Source: Extensimonas perlucida (GTDB lineage Bacteria > Pseudomonadota > Gammaproteobacteria > Burkholderiales > Burkholderiaceae_C). From it: DNA of 64,000 bases. Positions 8,415 through 20,470 of this stretch are shown here, piece after piece; position 1 is the first letter of the stretch, and every line of letters begins with the position of its first letter. The notes beneath the pieces are model-generated. The model saw nothing but the letters and a program-made list of their open reading frames with translations, had not been told where the DNA came from and made no database searches. The translations under genes were made by a program, and so were the position numbers. The DNA lies in contig NZ_VMYE01000001.1 in assembly GCF_007655255.1 (NCBI RefSeq), positions 124,001 to 188,000 on the forward strand. Reading direction: 5' to 3'.

Positions 8415-9662
8415 ATGCAAAAACAACTGCTGATCGCGGGCGGCGGCATCGGCGGCCTGGCAGGTGCGCTCGCCGCGGCGCGCGCGGGCTGGCAGGTGCG
8501 CCTTTATGAGCGTACTGCGGCGTTCAGCGAAGTCGGCGCGGGCGTGCAGCTCGGGCCCAACGTCGTGCGTATCCTGCACGGCTGGGGGCTAGGGCAGGCG
8601 CTGCAGGCCGTGGCGGCGCTGCCCCAGCGCATCCAGGTGCGCTGCGCGCTCTCGGGGCATGCGCTCGCGGTGCTGCCGCTGGGTGCCACGATGCAGCAGC
8701 GCTACGGCGCGCCGTATGTGACCATCCACCGTGCCGATCTGCACGGTCTGCTGCACGCCGCGGCGTGCGCGCACCCGGACATCGCGCTGCATCTGGGCCA
8801 GCGCCTGGAGCGCTTCAGCGACGACGGCAGCGCCGTCACCGTCACCTTGACCGGCGACGGCAGCGCCGGCAAGCCGATCGAAGGCGATGCGCTGCTCGGC
8901 GCCGACGGCCTGTGGAGCCGCACGCGCGCGCAGCTGCTCGGCGACATGCCCCCGCGCGTCTCGGGGCACCTCGCCTACCGCGCGCTCGTGCCGCAGCAGG
9001 CCCTGGCGGATTTGCCGGGCTTTGCGGGGCGCGACTATGCAGCGCAGGTCACGCTCTGGCTTGGCCCGCGGCTGCACGCGGTGCACTACCCGGTGCGCCG
9101 CGGCGAGCTGCACAACCTCGTGGTGATCGTCGAAGGCCCAGCGCCGCAAGACCTCGAATCCTGGGACCACGCCGCGAACGCCGCCGACCTCGCCGCCGCG
9201 CTGCACGGCAGCTGCAGCGCGCTGCAGCACCTCGTGCACGGCGTGGCCGCGGCGGGTTGCGGCTGGCGCCTGTGGCCGCTGTGCGACCGCCCGCCGTTGC
9301 GCGGGCCGCACGAGATGGCGCGCGGTCTGGTCGCGCTGCTGGGCGACGCGGCCCATCCCATGCGCCCCTACCTCGCGCAAGGTGCGGGCATGGCCATCGA
9401 GGATGCGGCCGAGCTCGAGCGCGCACTGGCCATGGACGCGCTGGAATTGCCCTTGCGCCTGCGCCGCTATGCGCTCAACCGCTGGCAGCGCGCGGCGCGC
9501 GTGCAGGCGCGCGCGGTGCGCAACGGCCAGATCTTTCACGTGCGCGGGCCCCTGCGCTGGGCGCGCGACGGGGCGCTGCGCCTGCTGGGCGCGCAATTGC
9601 TCGACCAACCATGGTTGTACGGGGGCGGTGTGGGCAGTGTGGGCGCATTGCGCGGCGTGTGA
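8415..9662 (+). CDS. FAD-dependent monooxygenase (salicylate/3-hydroxybenzoate hydroxylase-like)
   Basis: A 415-residue class A flavoprotein monooxygenase. It has the N-terminal dinucleotide motif GGGIGG (8-13), the DG motif ADGLWSRTR near 161-169, and the GD motif GDAAHPMRPYLAQGAG near 309, which bind FAD and NADPH. These enzymes use NADPH and oxygen to hydroxylate mostly aromatic substrates. The overall pattern recalls salicylate 1-hydroxylase and 3-hydroxybenzoate 6-hydroxylase, but the UbiH/VisC branch is similar, so the substrate is open. It begins 14 nt after acnA, suggesting co-transcription. ATG 8415 places GGGIGG at the expected distance. Confidence 0.85.
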   Translation: MQKQLLIAGGGIGGLAGALAAARAGWQVRLYERTAAFSEVGAGVQLGPNVVRILHGWGLGQALQAVAALPQRIQVRCALSGHALAVLPLGATMQQRYGAPYVTIHRADLHGLLHAAACAHPDIALHLGQRLERFSDDGSAVTVTLTGDGSAGKPIEGDALLGADGLWSRTRAQLLGDMPPRVSGHLAYRALVPQQALADLPGFAGRDYAAQVTLWLGPRLHAVHYPVRRGELHNLVVIVEGPAPQDLESWDHAANAADLAAALHGSCSALQHLVHGVAAAGCGWRLWPLCDRPPLRGPHEMARGLVALLGDAAHPMRPYLAQGAGMAIEDAAELERALAMDALELPLRLRRYALNRWQRAARVQARAVRNGQIFHVRGPLRWARDGALRLLGAQLLDQPWLYGGGVGSVGALRGV

Positions 9663-9772
9663 GTTCTCGCGGGTCTGCGCCGCTGCGGGGGCCGGCCCGC
9701 CATTTCGGCCCCATTCAGCACAGTCATGGGTGTCGTGGTAAGTTCCGGGCCGAATTCAATGCGATCCCGACA

Positions 9773-11335
9773 ATGAGCACCTTGCAAGAAAAAATCCGGG
9801 CCCTCGCGCCCCAAGCCATCGCGGGCATGCGCCGCGGCATCGAAAAAGAGGGACTGCGCGTGCTGCCCGACGGCAGCCTCGCGCTCACGCCGCATCCGCT
9901 CGCGCTGGGCTCGGCGCTCACGCACCCGCACATCACGACCGACTACAGCGAGTCGCAGCTCGAACTCGTCACGAGCGCGCGCGTGGGCGTCGGCGCATGC
10001 GTGGACGAGCTCACCGAAATCCACCAATACGTCGCCCGCACGCTGCACGCGCAGGGCGAGCTGCTATGGAATGCGAGCATGCCCTGCACGCTGCCCACCG
10101 ACGAAACCATACCGCTCGCGCGCTTTGGCTCGTCCAACATCGGCCGCGCCAAGAGCATCTACCGCATGGGCCTGGGGCACCGCTACGGGCGGCGCATGCA
10201 GACCATTTCGGGCGTGCACTACAACTGGTCGCTGCCGGGCGTGGACAGCGCGGGCTATTTTGCGTTGATTCGCAACTTCCGCCGTCATGCGTTCGTGCTG
10301 CTGTATTTGTTCGGCGCTTCGCCGGCGCTGTGCCCGTGCTTCGTGCAGGGGCGCACGCACAGCCTGCAGCCCTTGGGGCCAAACGCCTTGTACCTGCCGC
10401 ATGCGACTTCGCTGCGCATGGGGCGGCTGGGCTACCAGAGCGAGGCGCAGGCCAGCCTCGCGGTGAGCTACAACAGCCTCGAGGGCTACGCTGCCTCGTT
10501 ATATGAAGCGCTCACACGCCCCTATCCGCCTTATGAGGCCGTGGGCGTGCGCAATCCGGGGGGCGACTACAACCAGCTTGGCACCAGCCTGCTGCAGATC
10601 GAAAACGAGTTTTACAGCACGATCCGTCCCAAGCGCACCACGCGCAGCGGCGAGCGTCCCTTGCACGCGCTGCGCGAGCGCGGCGTCGAATACGTCGAAG
10701 TGCGCCTGATGGACATAGACCCGTTCGAGCCCGTGGGCATCAGCGCGGCGACCATGCGCGTGCTCGACGTGTTTTTGCTGCACTGCCTGCTCAGCGACAG
10801 CCCACCCGACACGCCCGCCGAGATCACCGAGCTGCAGCGCAACCAGCAGCTGGCCGCCGAGCGCGGGCGTGAGCCCGGCCTGTGCCTGCAGCGCCGGGGC
10901 CAGAGCGTGCCGCTGACGGCCTGGGCGCAGGAGGTGCTGGACGCCTGCGTGCCGTTGGCTGCAGCGCTCGACGCCGCGCAGGGCGGCAGCGATTACAGCG
11001 ACGCCTTGCAGCAGGCGTGCGCGCGCGTGCGGGCGCCAGAGCAGACGCCCTCGGCGCGCGTGCTCGCACGCATGGCCCAGGCGCACGGCAACAGTTATGC
11101 CGACTTTGCGCTGTACCAGTCGATGGTCGCGCGCGACGCCTTGCTCGCGCTGCCATGGTCGGATGCGCAGCAGGCGCGCTACCTCGCGATGGCGCAGGCC
11201 TCGCTGGCCGAACAAAAGGCCATCGAAGCGGCGGACACGCTGCCCTTCGAAGACTGGCGCCAGCTTTACGTCGCCGTGGATGCGCTGAACGCGCCCGGCC
11301 ATGCCGGTGCATCTGCGCTGGGGCCGGGGCTTTGA
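9773..11335 (+). CDS. gshA: Glutamate-cysteine ligase
   Basis: First enzyme of glutathione synthesis: ATP-dependent formation of gamma-glutamylcysteine. At 520 residues it matches the E. coli-type GshA, not the plant or Gram-positive forms. Recognisable stretches are GIEKEGLRV near 22, TTDYSESQLELVT near 57, FGSSNIGRAKSIYRMGLGHRYG and QTISGVHYNWS, the family's substrate and metal-binding blocks. ATG 9773 was chosen because this N-terminus (LQEKIRALAP) is the family start; the open frame upstream is the shadow of the previous gene. It lies 110 nt after the monooxygenase. An AT-rich dispersed repeat follows the stop directly. Confidence 0.95.
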   Translation: MSTLQEKIRALAPQAIAGMRRGIEKEGLRVLPDGSLALTPHPLALGSALTHPHITTDYSESQLELVTSARVGVGACVDELTEIHQYVARTLHAQGELLWNASMPCTLPTDETIPLARFGSSNIGRAKSIYRMGLGHRYGRRMQTISGVHYNWSLPGVDSAGYFALIRNFRRHAFVLLYLFGASPALCPCFVQGRTHSLQPLGPNALYLPHATSLRMGRLGYQSEAQASLAVSYNSLEGYAASLYEALTRPYPPYEAVGVRNPGGDYNQLGTSLLQIENEFYSTIRPKRTTRSGERPLHALRERGVEYVEVRLMDIDPFEPVGISAATMRVLDVFLLHCLLSDSPPDTPAEITELQRNQQLAAERGREPGLCLQRRGQSVPLTAWAQEVLDACVPLAAALDAAQGGSDYSDALQQACARVRAPEQTPSARVLARMAQAHGNSYADFALYQSMVARDALLALPWSDAQQARYLAMAQASLAEQKAIEAADTLPFEDWRQLYVAVDALNAPGHAGASALGPGL

Positions 11336-11340
11336 TCTAG

Positions 11341-11409
11341 AAAATAAGCATAAAAATGGGCAATGGCGCTTGTCCATCAAGCGCGAGCAGCTCCTACTTT
11401 AGGAGCTAT
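11341..11409 (+). repeat. AT-rich Comamonadaceae-type dispersed repeat, intergenic copy
   Basis: AATAAGCATAAAAATGGGC, then AATGGCGCTTGTCCATC, AAGCGCGAGCAGCTCC and TACTTTAGGAGCT. The GCGCTT...AAGCGC core is an imperfect palindrome. The same blocks recur at 20420, 41951, 50112, 51507 and 54560. This copy lies between the convergent gshA and tusA-like genes. Confidence 0.7.
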
Positions 11410-11416
11410 TCCCCGC

Positions 11417-11644
11417 TCAGCGCCGGCGCAGGATGTGGATGTATTCCTCGCCCACGGTTTGCTGCTCGACCAGTTCGTTGCCGGTCTGCTTGGCAAAGGC
11501 CTGGAAGTCGCGCAGCGAACCGCCGTCGGTGGCCACCACCTTGAGCAGCTGGCCGCTGGCCATGTCGGCCAGGGCTTTTTTGGCCTTGAGGATGGGCAGC
11601 GGGCAGTTGAGGCCGCGGGTGTCGATTTCTTTGTCGATGTGCAT
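11417..11644 (-). CDS. TusA/SirA-like sulfurtransferase
   Basis: A 75-residue TusA-family protein. It shows the family signature DTRGLNCPLPILKAKKAL at 8-25, with the sulfur-carrying Cys14 in the CPxP motif, followed by the compact beta-alpha-beta fold (LLKVVATDGGSLRDFQAFAK). TusA proteins relay persulfide sulfur to 2-thiouridine tRNA modification, molybdenum cofactor synthesis or other targets; which one applies here cannot be told. It lies 50 nt downstream of the Nudix gene on the same strand. The length and the conserved Cys argue it is functional. Confidence 0.88.
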   Translation of the reverse strand: MHIDKEIDTRGLNCPLPILKAKKALADMASGQLLKVVATDGGSLRDFQAFAKQTGNELVEQQTVGEEYIHILRRR

Positions 11645-11694
11645 GGCGTGTTCCAGGTGGTGCGGTGCGGGGGCGCTCGGCCTCTCACACCTTT

Positions 11695-12237
11695 TCAGGC
11701 GGGGCGGCGCGTGGCGAAATCGACGAACTCTGGCTCGTGCCCGCGTGCGCGCAGCCAGTCGGCGAGTGCAAAGCCCGTGCCCGCGCGCCAGCAGCGCACC
11801 TCTTCAGGCGCTTCGAGGCGGTATTCGACGAGCTCGGGCGAGAGCTGCACCTCGCCCTGCGCGACGGCGTGGTAGGCGATGATGACCTGGTTCATGCGCT
11901 GGAAGTCGTAGGCGCCGATCAGCGAGAGCGCGCTCACGTCGAGGTTGGTTTCTTCCTTGACCTCGCGCACCAGCCCTTCCTGCGGCGACTCGCCCGCCTC
12001 CATGAAACCCGTGATGAGCCCAAAAGCCTGCTTGTTGGGCCAGGCCGCGTTGCGCGCGAGCAGCACGCGCCCTTCGAGCTCGATCACCGCGGCGAGCACG
12101 GGCGTGGGGTTGTTCCAATGCGTCCAGCCGCAGGCCGGGCAGCGCAGGCGTTCTTTGTGGATGCCGTCGTCTTCGGCGACGGCCAGCAGCATCAGCGGCG
12201 TGCCGCAGTGGGTGCAGTAGCGGGTTTCGTAGCGCAT
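11695..12237 (-). CDS. Nudix hydrolase with N-terminal zinc ribbon
   Basis: A 180-residue protein. Four cysteines (8, 11, 33, 36) in YCTHCG and RCPACG form a zinc ribbon like that of NudC NADH pyrophosphatases. The Nudix box is complete at 77-99 (GFMEAGESPQEGLVREVKEE and following TNL), with the catalytic REVKEE glutamates. It is shorter than NudC and lacks its SQPWPFPxS motif, so it is better called a Nudix hydrolase with NADH- or ADP-ribose-type substrates possible. The start at 12237 gives this zinc ribbon N-terminus. galU is 114 nt upstream on the same strand. Confidence 0.87.
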   Translation of the reverse strand: MRYETRYCTHCGTPLMLLAVAEDDGIHKERLRCPACGWTHWNNPTPVLAAVIELEGRVLLARNAAWPNKQAFGLITGFMEAGESPQEGLVREVKEETNLDVSALSLIGAYDFQRMNQVIIAYHAVAQGEVQLSPELVEYRLEAPEEVRCWRAGTGFALADWLRARGHEPEFVDFATRRPA

Positions 12238-12351
12238 GGATGTTTCAACCTTCGAAGTCGCAATGAGAGCGGAAAGGAGCGGAAAGGGGGCGAAAAACGG
12301 CCCGGGGAGCAAAAGCGATTCTCGCGCATCCCGCGCCCGTCGTGCGGATTC

Positions 12352-13239
12352 TCAGAGTTCGAGGCCGCGCAGGTACTCGCGGAACGATGCGCCCACTTGC
12401 GGATGCTGCAAGGCCAGCTCCACGGTCGCTTCCAAAAAACCCTCTTTGCTCCCGCAATCGTAGCGCTTTCCGCTGTATTGGTAAGCGTAAACGGCCTCTT
12501 TTCCGAGGAGTCTGGCGATGCCGTCGGTGAGCTGGATCTCGCCGCCCACGCCGCGCGGCTGCTGGCGGATTTCCTCGAACACGCCGGGCGTGAGGATGTA
12601 GCGGCCCGCCACGCCCATGCGCGAGGGCGCGTCGGCGGCCTTGGGTTTTTCGACGATGCGCTCAATGCGGATCAGCGGGCCGCCGGCGCTCTCGCCCGCG
12701 ACGATGCCGTAGCGGTGCACCTGGTCGGCGGGCACCTCCTGCACGGCGATGACCGAGCGGCCCTGCTGGCGGAACGCGCTCATCATCTGCGCGAGCACGG
12801 GCGCGCCACCCGGCGGGCCGACCATGAGGTCGTCGGCGAGCAGCACGGCGAAGGGTTCGCGGCCCACGAGCGGCTCGGCACACAGCACCGCATGGCCCAG
12901 GCCCAGCGAGCGCGGCTGGCGCACGAAGGCGCAGTCCATGTCGCTGGGCTGCACCGAGCGCACGAGCGCAAGCAGTTCGTCTTTGCCCGCAGCTTCGAGC
13001 TCCGCCTCGAGCTCGTAGGCGGTGTCGAAGTGGTCCTCGATCGCGCGCTTGCTGCGCCCGGTGACGAAGATCATGTGCCGTATGCCCGCGGCGTAGGCTT
13101 CTTCGACGGCGTACTGGATCAGCGGTTTGTCCACGATGGGCAGCATCTCCTTGGGCGATGCCTTGGTGGCGGGCAGAAAGCGTGTGCCCAGGCCGGCGAC
13201 GGGAAACACGGCTTTTTGGACGCGGGAACTTTGGGGCAT
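12352..13239 (-). CDS. galU: UTP-glucose-1-phosphate uridylyltransferase
   Basis: GalU makes UDP-glucose from UTP and glucose 1-phosphate, the precursor for lipopolysaccharide core, exopolysaccharide and UDP-glucuronate. The 295-residue protein has the nucleotidyltransferase signature [20 protein letters not shown] at 16-35, LADDLMVG for the metal and UTP site, and IVEKPKAAD. Length and order fit the family throughout. It lies 56 nt downstream of valS on the same strand; nothing in the sequence indicates special regulation. Confidence 0.96.
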   Translation of the reverse strand: MPQSSRVQKAVFPVAGLGTRFLPATKASPKEMLPIVDKPLIQYAVEEAYAAGIRHMIFVTGRSKRAIEDHFDTAYELEAELEAAGKDELLALVRSVQPSDMDCAFVRQPRSLGLGHAVLCAEPLVGREPFAVLLADDLMVGPPGGAPVLAQMMSAFRQQGRSVIAVQEVPADQVHRYGIVAGESAGGPLIRIERIVEKPKAADAPSRMGVAGRYILTPGVFEEIRQQPRGVGGEIQLTDGIARLLGKEAVYAYQYSGKRYDCGSKEGFLEATVELALQHPQVGASFREYLRGLEL

Positions 13240-13295
13240 GGTGGGCCTTTCAGAGAGTGCTGCAGATTCGGGAGTTGACAGACGATCGGGCCCGC

Positions 13296-16190
<2,895 letters not shown>

Positions 16191-16299
16191 CGGTCGCACG
16201 TGAAAACGGCACCCCATGCGGATGCCGTCGGGTTGATAGGCAGGAAAGACAAAGATTCTAGCGAGCCCTTTCCTGCGAGCGCTCCATCCGAGCAGACGC

Positions 16300-17157
16300 T
16301 CAGGCCAATGCCGCGAGCAGCGCGGCGTCGAACGCCTGCGCGCGCTCGAACTGCACCCAGTGGCCCGCGTCCGGGATCAGCGTCAGGCCGCGGAAGTCGG
16401 GCGCGGCTGCGGCGTAGGCGTCTTCGAGCTGGTGGATCCAGTCTTTGTAGAGTGCGTCGTACTGGCCATAGATGGCGTGCACGGGGCAGGGCACGCGCGG
16501 CAGCGAGCGCGCGAGGATGTCGGTGTGCGACAGCCGCCGGTGCGGCGCACGATCGCGCAGCACGTTGGCCACGTGCAGCCGCAGCGCGAAGTCGTCGATG
16601 CGCGCCTTGTCCCAGAGCATCAGCGCGCCGAGGTTGTAGCGGTGAATGTCAAGCTGCTCCTCAAGCGTGGGCAGATGGCGCCAGGCCTTGAGCTCGAACT
16701 GGCGCTTGGGCACCACGCCCATCGCGGGCGCGCCCACGAGCACGAGGCGGCGCGCGAGCTGCGGGTGCGCGGCCAGCAGCAGGCCCGCGGTGAGCCCGCC
16801 GAACGAAAAGCCGACCAGATCGCAGGGCTGGCCGCCCAGCAATTGCACGAGCCCCGCGCGCAGCGGCTCGACCGCGCCGTCGGCGTCGCCACCGAACGGC
16901 GAGCTTGCCGAGTCGCCAAAACCGGGCAGATCGGGTACCCAGACCTGGTGCCCCGCGTCCACGAGCACTTCGATGTTGCGCAGCCAGTGCGTCCAGCTGC
17001 CGGCGCCGCCATGAAACAGCACGAGCGGCGCCGCGCCGGGCCGCGCCTGGCCCCAGACATGCCAGACCAGCGCGCCCGTGCCGCAGGGCGTGGTGTGGCG
17101 CGTGGCCAGGGACTCGAGGGCGCGTGCTTCTTCGGGGAGGGAAAAATCTTGTTCCAT
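16300..17157 (-). CDS. Alpha/beta hydrolase
   Basis: A 285-residue alpha/beta-hydrolase-fold protein. It has the oxyanion-hole segment LFHGGAGSW (48-56), the nucleophile elbow GFSFGG with Ser118, a DLPGFGDS loop, and a late DAGHWVQFE supplying the catalytic His near residue 267. These match C-C bond hydrolases and esterases such as MhpC-like enzymes, but the substrate is unknown. It sits ten bases downstream of aroQ on the same strand, close enough to be co-transcribed, and no metabolic partner nearby suggests a pathway. Confidence 0.82.
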   Translation of the reverse strand: MEQDFSLPEEARALESLATRHTTPCGTGALVWHVWGQARPGAAPLVLFHGGAGSWTHWLRNIEVLVDAGHQVWVPDLPGFGDSASSPFGGDADGAVEPLRAGLVQLLGGQPCDLVGFSFGGLTAGLLLAAHPQLARRLVLVGAPAMGVVPKRQFELKAWRHLPTLEEQLDIHRYNLGALMLWDKARIDDFALRLHVANVLRDRAPHRRLSHTDILARSLPRVPCPVHAIYGQYDALYKDWIHQLEDAYAAAAPDFRGLTLIPDAGHWVQFERAQAFDAALLAALA

Positions 17158-17167
17158 ACCAAAACGA

Positions 17168-17611
17168 TCAGAAACCTGCCAGGCCGTCTATGGCCAGCGC
17201 GTAACCTTGCACGCCAAAGCCGCACAGCTGCGCCCTGGCCGCAGCGGCGATGTAGGAGTGGTGGCGAAATGGCTCGCGCGCATGCACGTTGCTGATGTGC
17301 AGCTCGACGAGCGGCACGCCCGTGCCCTTGATGGCGTCGAGCAGCGCGATGCTGGTGTGCGTGTAGGCGCCGGCGTTGAGCACCACGCCCGCGAGTGCGC
17401 CCGTGGCGTGCAGGCGCCCGGCCTCGTGCAGCCAGTCCACGAGCGCGCCTTCGTGGTTGCTTTGGTGAAAGCGCAGCGCAAAACCATGGCGTGCGCAGGC
17501 CGCGGCGCACAGCTGTTCGACGTCGGCCAGGGTCTGCGCGCCGTAAATGGCGGGCTCGCGCGTGCCCAGCAGGTTCAGGTTGGGGCCATTGAGGACGAAA
17601 ACGGTTTTCAC
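17168..17611 (-). CDS. aroQ: 3-dehydroquinate dehydratase, type II
   Basis: Type II dehydroquinase, the third step of the shikimate pathway. The 147-residue protein has the family blocks [14 protein letters not shown] (7-20, with the catalytic Tyr a few residues later in PAIYG), [29 protein letters not shown] and the basic lid. It is a small dodecameric cytosolic enzyme. No start ambiguity: the ATG gives the conserved [12 protein letters not shown]-terminus. The alpha/beta hydrolase gene follows ten bases downstream. Confidence 0.96.
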   Translation of the reverse strand: MKTVFVLNGPNLNLLGTREPAIYGAQTLADVEQLCAAACARHGFALRFHQSNHEGALVDWLHEAGRLHATGALAGVVLNAGAYTHTSIALLDAIKGTGVPLVELHISNVHAREPFRHHSYIAAAARAQLCGFGVQGYALAIDGLAGF

Positions 17612-17775
17612 GGGGAATCGGCTCCAGACGATGCCACCACTGGCAACGGTGGCAAGGAAGATGGGAGCCGATTATGCGGTGCGCGGGAAAGCGGCCGGGC
17701 CGCTCAGGGCAGGGCTGCGGCGGCAGCCCAGAGAAACCATGGGCAACGAAGCATTGGCAACTGGCAGAGGCAAAG

Positions 17776-18132
17776 TCAGCGCCTATGGCCTTCCCACCCG
17801 TGCCCATGACGATGGTGGTGGCCGCCGTGGTGCCAGCCGCGCGGTGCCACGACCACAGGCGCGCCGTAATAGACGGGGCGCGGAGCGTAATAGACGGGCC
17901 GCGGGGCGTAAACCACGGGTGCTGGCGCATAGTAAACCGGTGCCGGCGCGATCACTGGGGCTACCACGGCCGGGTAGGCATTGCCCACGCCTACGGCCAC
18001 GCCCGGCGATGCCACGCCGACCGACCAATACACCGAGTCACGTGCCTGCGCGGCGCCAGCGCCCAACAACAACGCTGCACCCAAGCCCAGGCTGGCGATG
18101 GCAAAGCGGGAAGAAAAACGAGCTTTTTTCAT
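17776..18132 (-). CDS. Secreted Tyr/Pro/Val-repeat protein with His-rich tail, unknown function
   Basis: A 118-residue exported protein. Residues 1-29 are a signal peptide (basic MKKARFSSR, hydrophobic core, cleavage near AAQA-RD). The middle is a low-complexity run of short Tyr-Tyr-Ala-Pro units (VYYAPAPVVYAPRPVYYAP and on), and the end is His-rich (HHGGHHHRHGHGWEGH). Such proteins are common in betaproteobacteria without known function; the tail could bind metal. The start at 18132 has AAGGAG eight bases upstream. A larger in-frame frame extends into the glnS promoter and is not the gene. It is divergent from glnS. Confidence 0.8.
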   Translation of the reverse strand: MKKARFSSRFAIASLGLGAALLLGAGAAQARDSVYWSVGVASPGVAVGVGNAYPAVVAPVIAPAPVYYAPAPVVYAPRPVYYAPRPVYYGAPVVVAPRGWHHGGHHHRHGHGWEGHRR

Positions 18133-18330
18133 GGAAATCTCCTTCGAGACCGTTTTAGTCTTGCTGTCCGGGCCTTGCAAAGGCTGCCGGACTTGTGGAT
18201 ATAACGCAGCAATTGCGCCCCAGGATGTCACACGCCAGCGTGAAGCTTGTTTCTGCACGTAAACGCGATACGCCGTGGCGCAGGGTGCGGGAGGTGTAGC
18301 GGCGCCTCGGTGTCGCGCGTGGAGCGTGCC

Positions 18331-18343
18331 TACAATCGCCGCC
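18331..18343 (+). promoter_or_regulatory. Leaderless-type -10 element before glnS
   Basis: TACAAT at 18331-18336 followed by CGCCGCC and ATG 18344, leaving seven bases between -10 and start codon. No ribosome site is present. Confidence 0.55.
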
Positions 18344-20182
18344 ATGAGTTCGTCGCATTCCTCCGCCAACGCCCCCGGTAGCGCTCAAGACGCCGCTGCA
18401 CCGCGCCCGCCGTCGCCCCCGCCCAGCAATTTTCTGCGCCAGATCATCGAGCACGACCTCGCGCAAGGCAAATTCGCCCAGGCACGCTGGGGCGGCAGCC
18501 CGGGCGACGCGGCGCACCATGCCACAGGGCCGCTCGACCCGGCGCGCATCCGCACGCGCTTTCCGCCCGAGCCCAACGGCTATTTGCACATAGGCCACGC
18601 CAAGAGCATCTGCCTGAATTTCGGCCTGGCGCGCGACTACGGCGGCGTGTGCCATCTGCGCTTCGACGACACCAATCCCGAAAAAGAAGACCAGGAGTAC
18701 GTGGACGGCATCATCGACGCGGTGCGCTGGCTCGGCTTCGACTGGCACGCCTTCGGCACCGAGCACCTCTACTACGCGAGCAGCTATTTCGACTTCATGT
18801 ACCGCGCGGCCGAGTACCTGATCGAGCAGGGCTTGGCCTACGTCGATGAGCAAACGCCCGAAGAGATGCGCGCGCGCCGCGGCGACTTTGCCACGCCGGG
18901 GGTGGACAGCCCCTACCGCACGCGCAGCGTGGCCGAGAACCTCGCGCGCTTTCGCCAGATGAAGGAGGGCGAGCTGCCCGACGGCGCCGCGGTGCTGCGT
19001 GCCAGGATCGACATGGCCTCGCCCAACATCAACCTGCGCGATCCGGCGCTCTACCGCATCAAGCATGCCGCGCACCACGCCACCGGCATGCGCTGGTGCA
19101 TCTACCCGATGTACACCTTTGCGCACCCGATCGAGGACGCGCTCGAGCGCATCACGCACAGCATCTGCACGCTCGAATTCGAAGACCAGCGCCCGTTCTA
19201 CGACTGGCTGCTCGACCACCTCGCCGCGGGCGGGTTGATTGCCACGCCGCAGCCGCGCCAGTACGAGTTCGCACGCTTGAATCTGACCTATGTGGTCACG
19301 AGCAAGCGCAAGCTCAAGCACCTGGTCGATACCGGCATCGTGCAAGGCTGGGACGATCCGCGCATGCCCACCATCGTCGGCCTGCGCCGCCGCGGCTACA
19401 CGCCCGAGGCGATCCAGCTTTTTTGCGAGCGCATCGGCGTCACCAAAGATTACAGTTGGATCGAATACAGCGCCCTCGAAGGCGCGCTGCGCGACGACCT
19501 CGAGCACAAGGCGCCGCGCGCGATGGCCGTGCTCGAGCCGCTCAAGCTCGTGCTCACGAACTGGGACGATCTGTTCGGCGCGGGCCACCTCGAACCCTGC
19601 GAGCTGCCGGCCCTGCCGCATGCGCCGCAAGACCAGCCCGCGCCGCCGCCGCGCCGCTTCACGCTGGGCAAAGAGGTCTGGATAGAGCGCGACGACTTCA
19701 CCGAATTGCCGCCCAAGGGCTACAAGCGCCTGTTCCCGAGCAACCGCGTGCGCCTCAAAGGCGGCTTCGTGATCGAATGCACAGGCTGCGTGAAGGACGC
19801 GAACGGCCAGGTCACCGAGGTGCACGCCAGCGTGCTGCCGGACACCAAGAGCGGCACGCCCGGCGCGGACAGCGTCAAGGTCAAGGCGGCCATCACCTGG
19901 GTGGGCGTGGCCGACGGCATCAGCGCCGAAGTGCGCCTTTACGACCGCCTGTTCACCGACGCGCAGCCCGACGCGGGCGGCAAAGACTTTTTGCAGCTGC
20001 TCAACCCGCAGAGCCTGCGCGTGCTGCAGGCCATCGTCGAGCCTTCACTCGCCACGGCACGGGCCGACGACAAGTTCCAGTTCGAGCGCCATGGCTACTT
20101 CGTCGCCGACCGCGTCGAACACACGCCGCAGCACCCCGTGTTCAACCTGGCCGTGGGGCTCAAGGACAGCTGGGGCAAGTGA
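18344..20182 (+). CDS. glnS: Glutamine-tRNA ligase
   Basis: Class I synthetase charging tRNA-Gln. The 612-residue protein has the HIGH motif in PEPNGYLHIGHAKS (HIGH at 82-85), FDDTNPEKE for ATP and amino-acid binding, and a KMSKS-equivalent VTSKRKL near 319-325, where E. coli has MSKR. The two C-terminal beta-barrel domains that read the anticodon are present. A Pro/Ala/Ser-rich tail of about 28 residues precedes the conserved NFLRQIIEHDL start. ATG 18344 follows a TACAAT box by seven bases. A small gene follows 20 nt downstream. Confidence 0.96.
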   Translation: MSSSHSSANAPGSAQDAAAPRPPSPPPSNFLRQIIEHDLAQGKFAQARWGGSPGDAAHHATGPLDPARIRTRFPPEPNGYLHIGHAKSICLNFGLARDYGGVCHLRFDDTNPEKEDQEYVDGIIDAVRWLGFDWHAFGTEHLYYASSYFDFMYRAAEYLIEQGLAYVDEQTPEEMRARRGDFATPGVDSPYRTRSVAENLARFRQMKEGELPDGAAVLRARIDMASPNINLRDPALYRIKHAAHHATGMRWCIYPMYTFAHPIEDALERITHSICTLEFEDQRPFYDWLLDHLAAGGLIATPQPRQYEFARLNLTYVVTSKRKLKHLVDTGIVQGWDDPRMPTIVGLRRRGYTPEAIQLFCERIGVTKDYSWIEYSALEGALRDDLEHKAPRAMAVLEPLKLVLTNWDDLFGAGHLEPCELPALPHAPQDQPAPPPRRFTLGKEVWIERDDFTELPPKGYKRLFPSNRVRLKGGFVIECTGCVKDANGQVTEVHASVLPDTKSGTPGADSVKVKAAITWVGVADGISAEVRLYDRLFTDAQPDAGGKDFLQLLNPQSLRVLQAIVEPSLATARADDKFQFERHGYFVADRVEHTPQHPVFNLAVGLKDSWGK

Positions 20183-20202
20183 GCCTGGCAAAAGGACTTT
20201 CC

Positions 20203-20433
20203 ATGGGCAAAGATCAACCCGCGACACCCCCAGCCAACGCGCCAGCGACGGGTGACAAAAGAACAGCCACGGACAGACGCCAGCTGGAGCAAGGCCCACC
20301 CACGCGCCACGAGCGGCGGCGCACGATCGAAAGGCGCCAGCCCGAGGTCGAGGAGTTGCACCTTTCAGCAGAAGACTTGGAAGCGCTGGGTTTTACGCCT
20401 ACGAAGCCTGCAGGTGAACATAAAAAACAATAG
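20203..20433 (+). CDS. Small Arg-rich hypothetical protein
   Basis: A 76-residue hydrophilic protein with no signal peptide or membrane helix. It has a Pro/Ala N-terminus (MGKDQPATPPANAPATG), then repeated DRR/ERR patches (TATDRRQLEQGPPTRHERRR and IERRQPEVEEL) and a short C-terminal helix-like LSAEDLEALGF. AAAGGA lies seven bases before ATG 20203. It starts 20 nt after glnS and is probably on the same transcript. I do not know its function. The charge pattern and spacing suggest a real gene. Confidence 0.6.
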   Translation: MGKDQPATPPANAPATGDKRTATDRRQLEQGPPTRHERRRTIERRQPEVEELHLSAEDLEALGFTPTKPAGEHKKQ

Positions 20434-20470
20434 CTGCCAACGCTTTCCCTGACTGCATAGGACGCCTTTT
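20420..20470 (+). repeat. AT-rich dispersed repeat, intergenic copy
   Basis: The blocks AACAATAGCTGCC, AACGCTTTCCC, GCATAGGACGCC and TTTTTTAT correspond to the repeat seen at 54560 in the same orientation. It sits at the tail-to-tail junction of the small Arg-rich gene and the P-type ATPase gene and is more decayed than other copies. Confidence 0.5.

Noticed and set aside
18155-19825. A 556-codon minus-strand frame opposite glnS
   Set aside because: Shadow of glnS; no recognisable domain.
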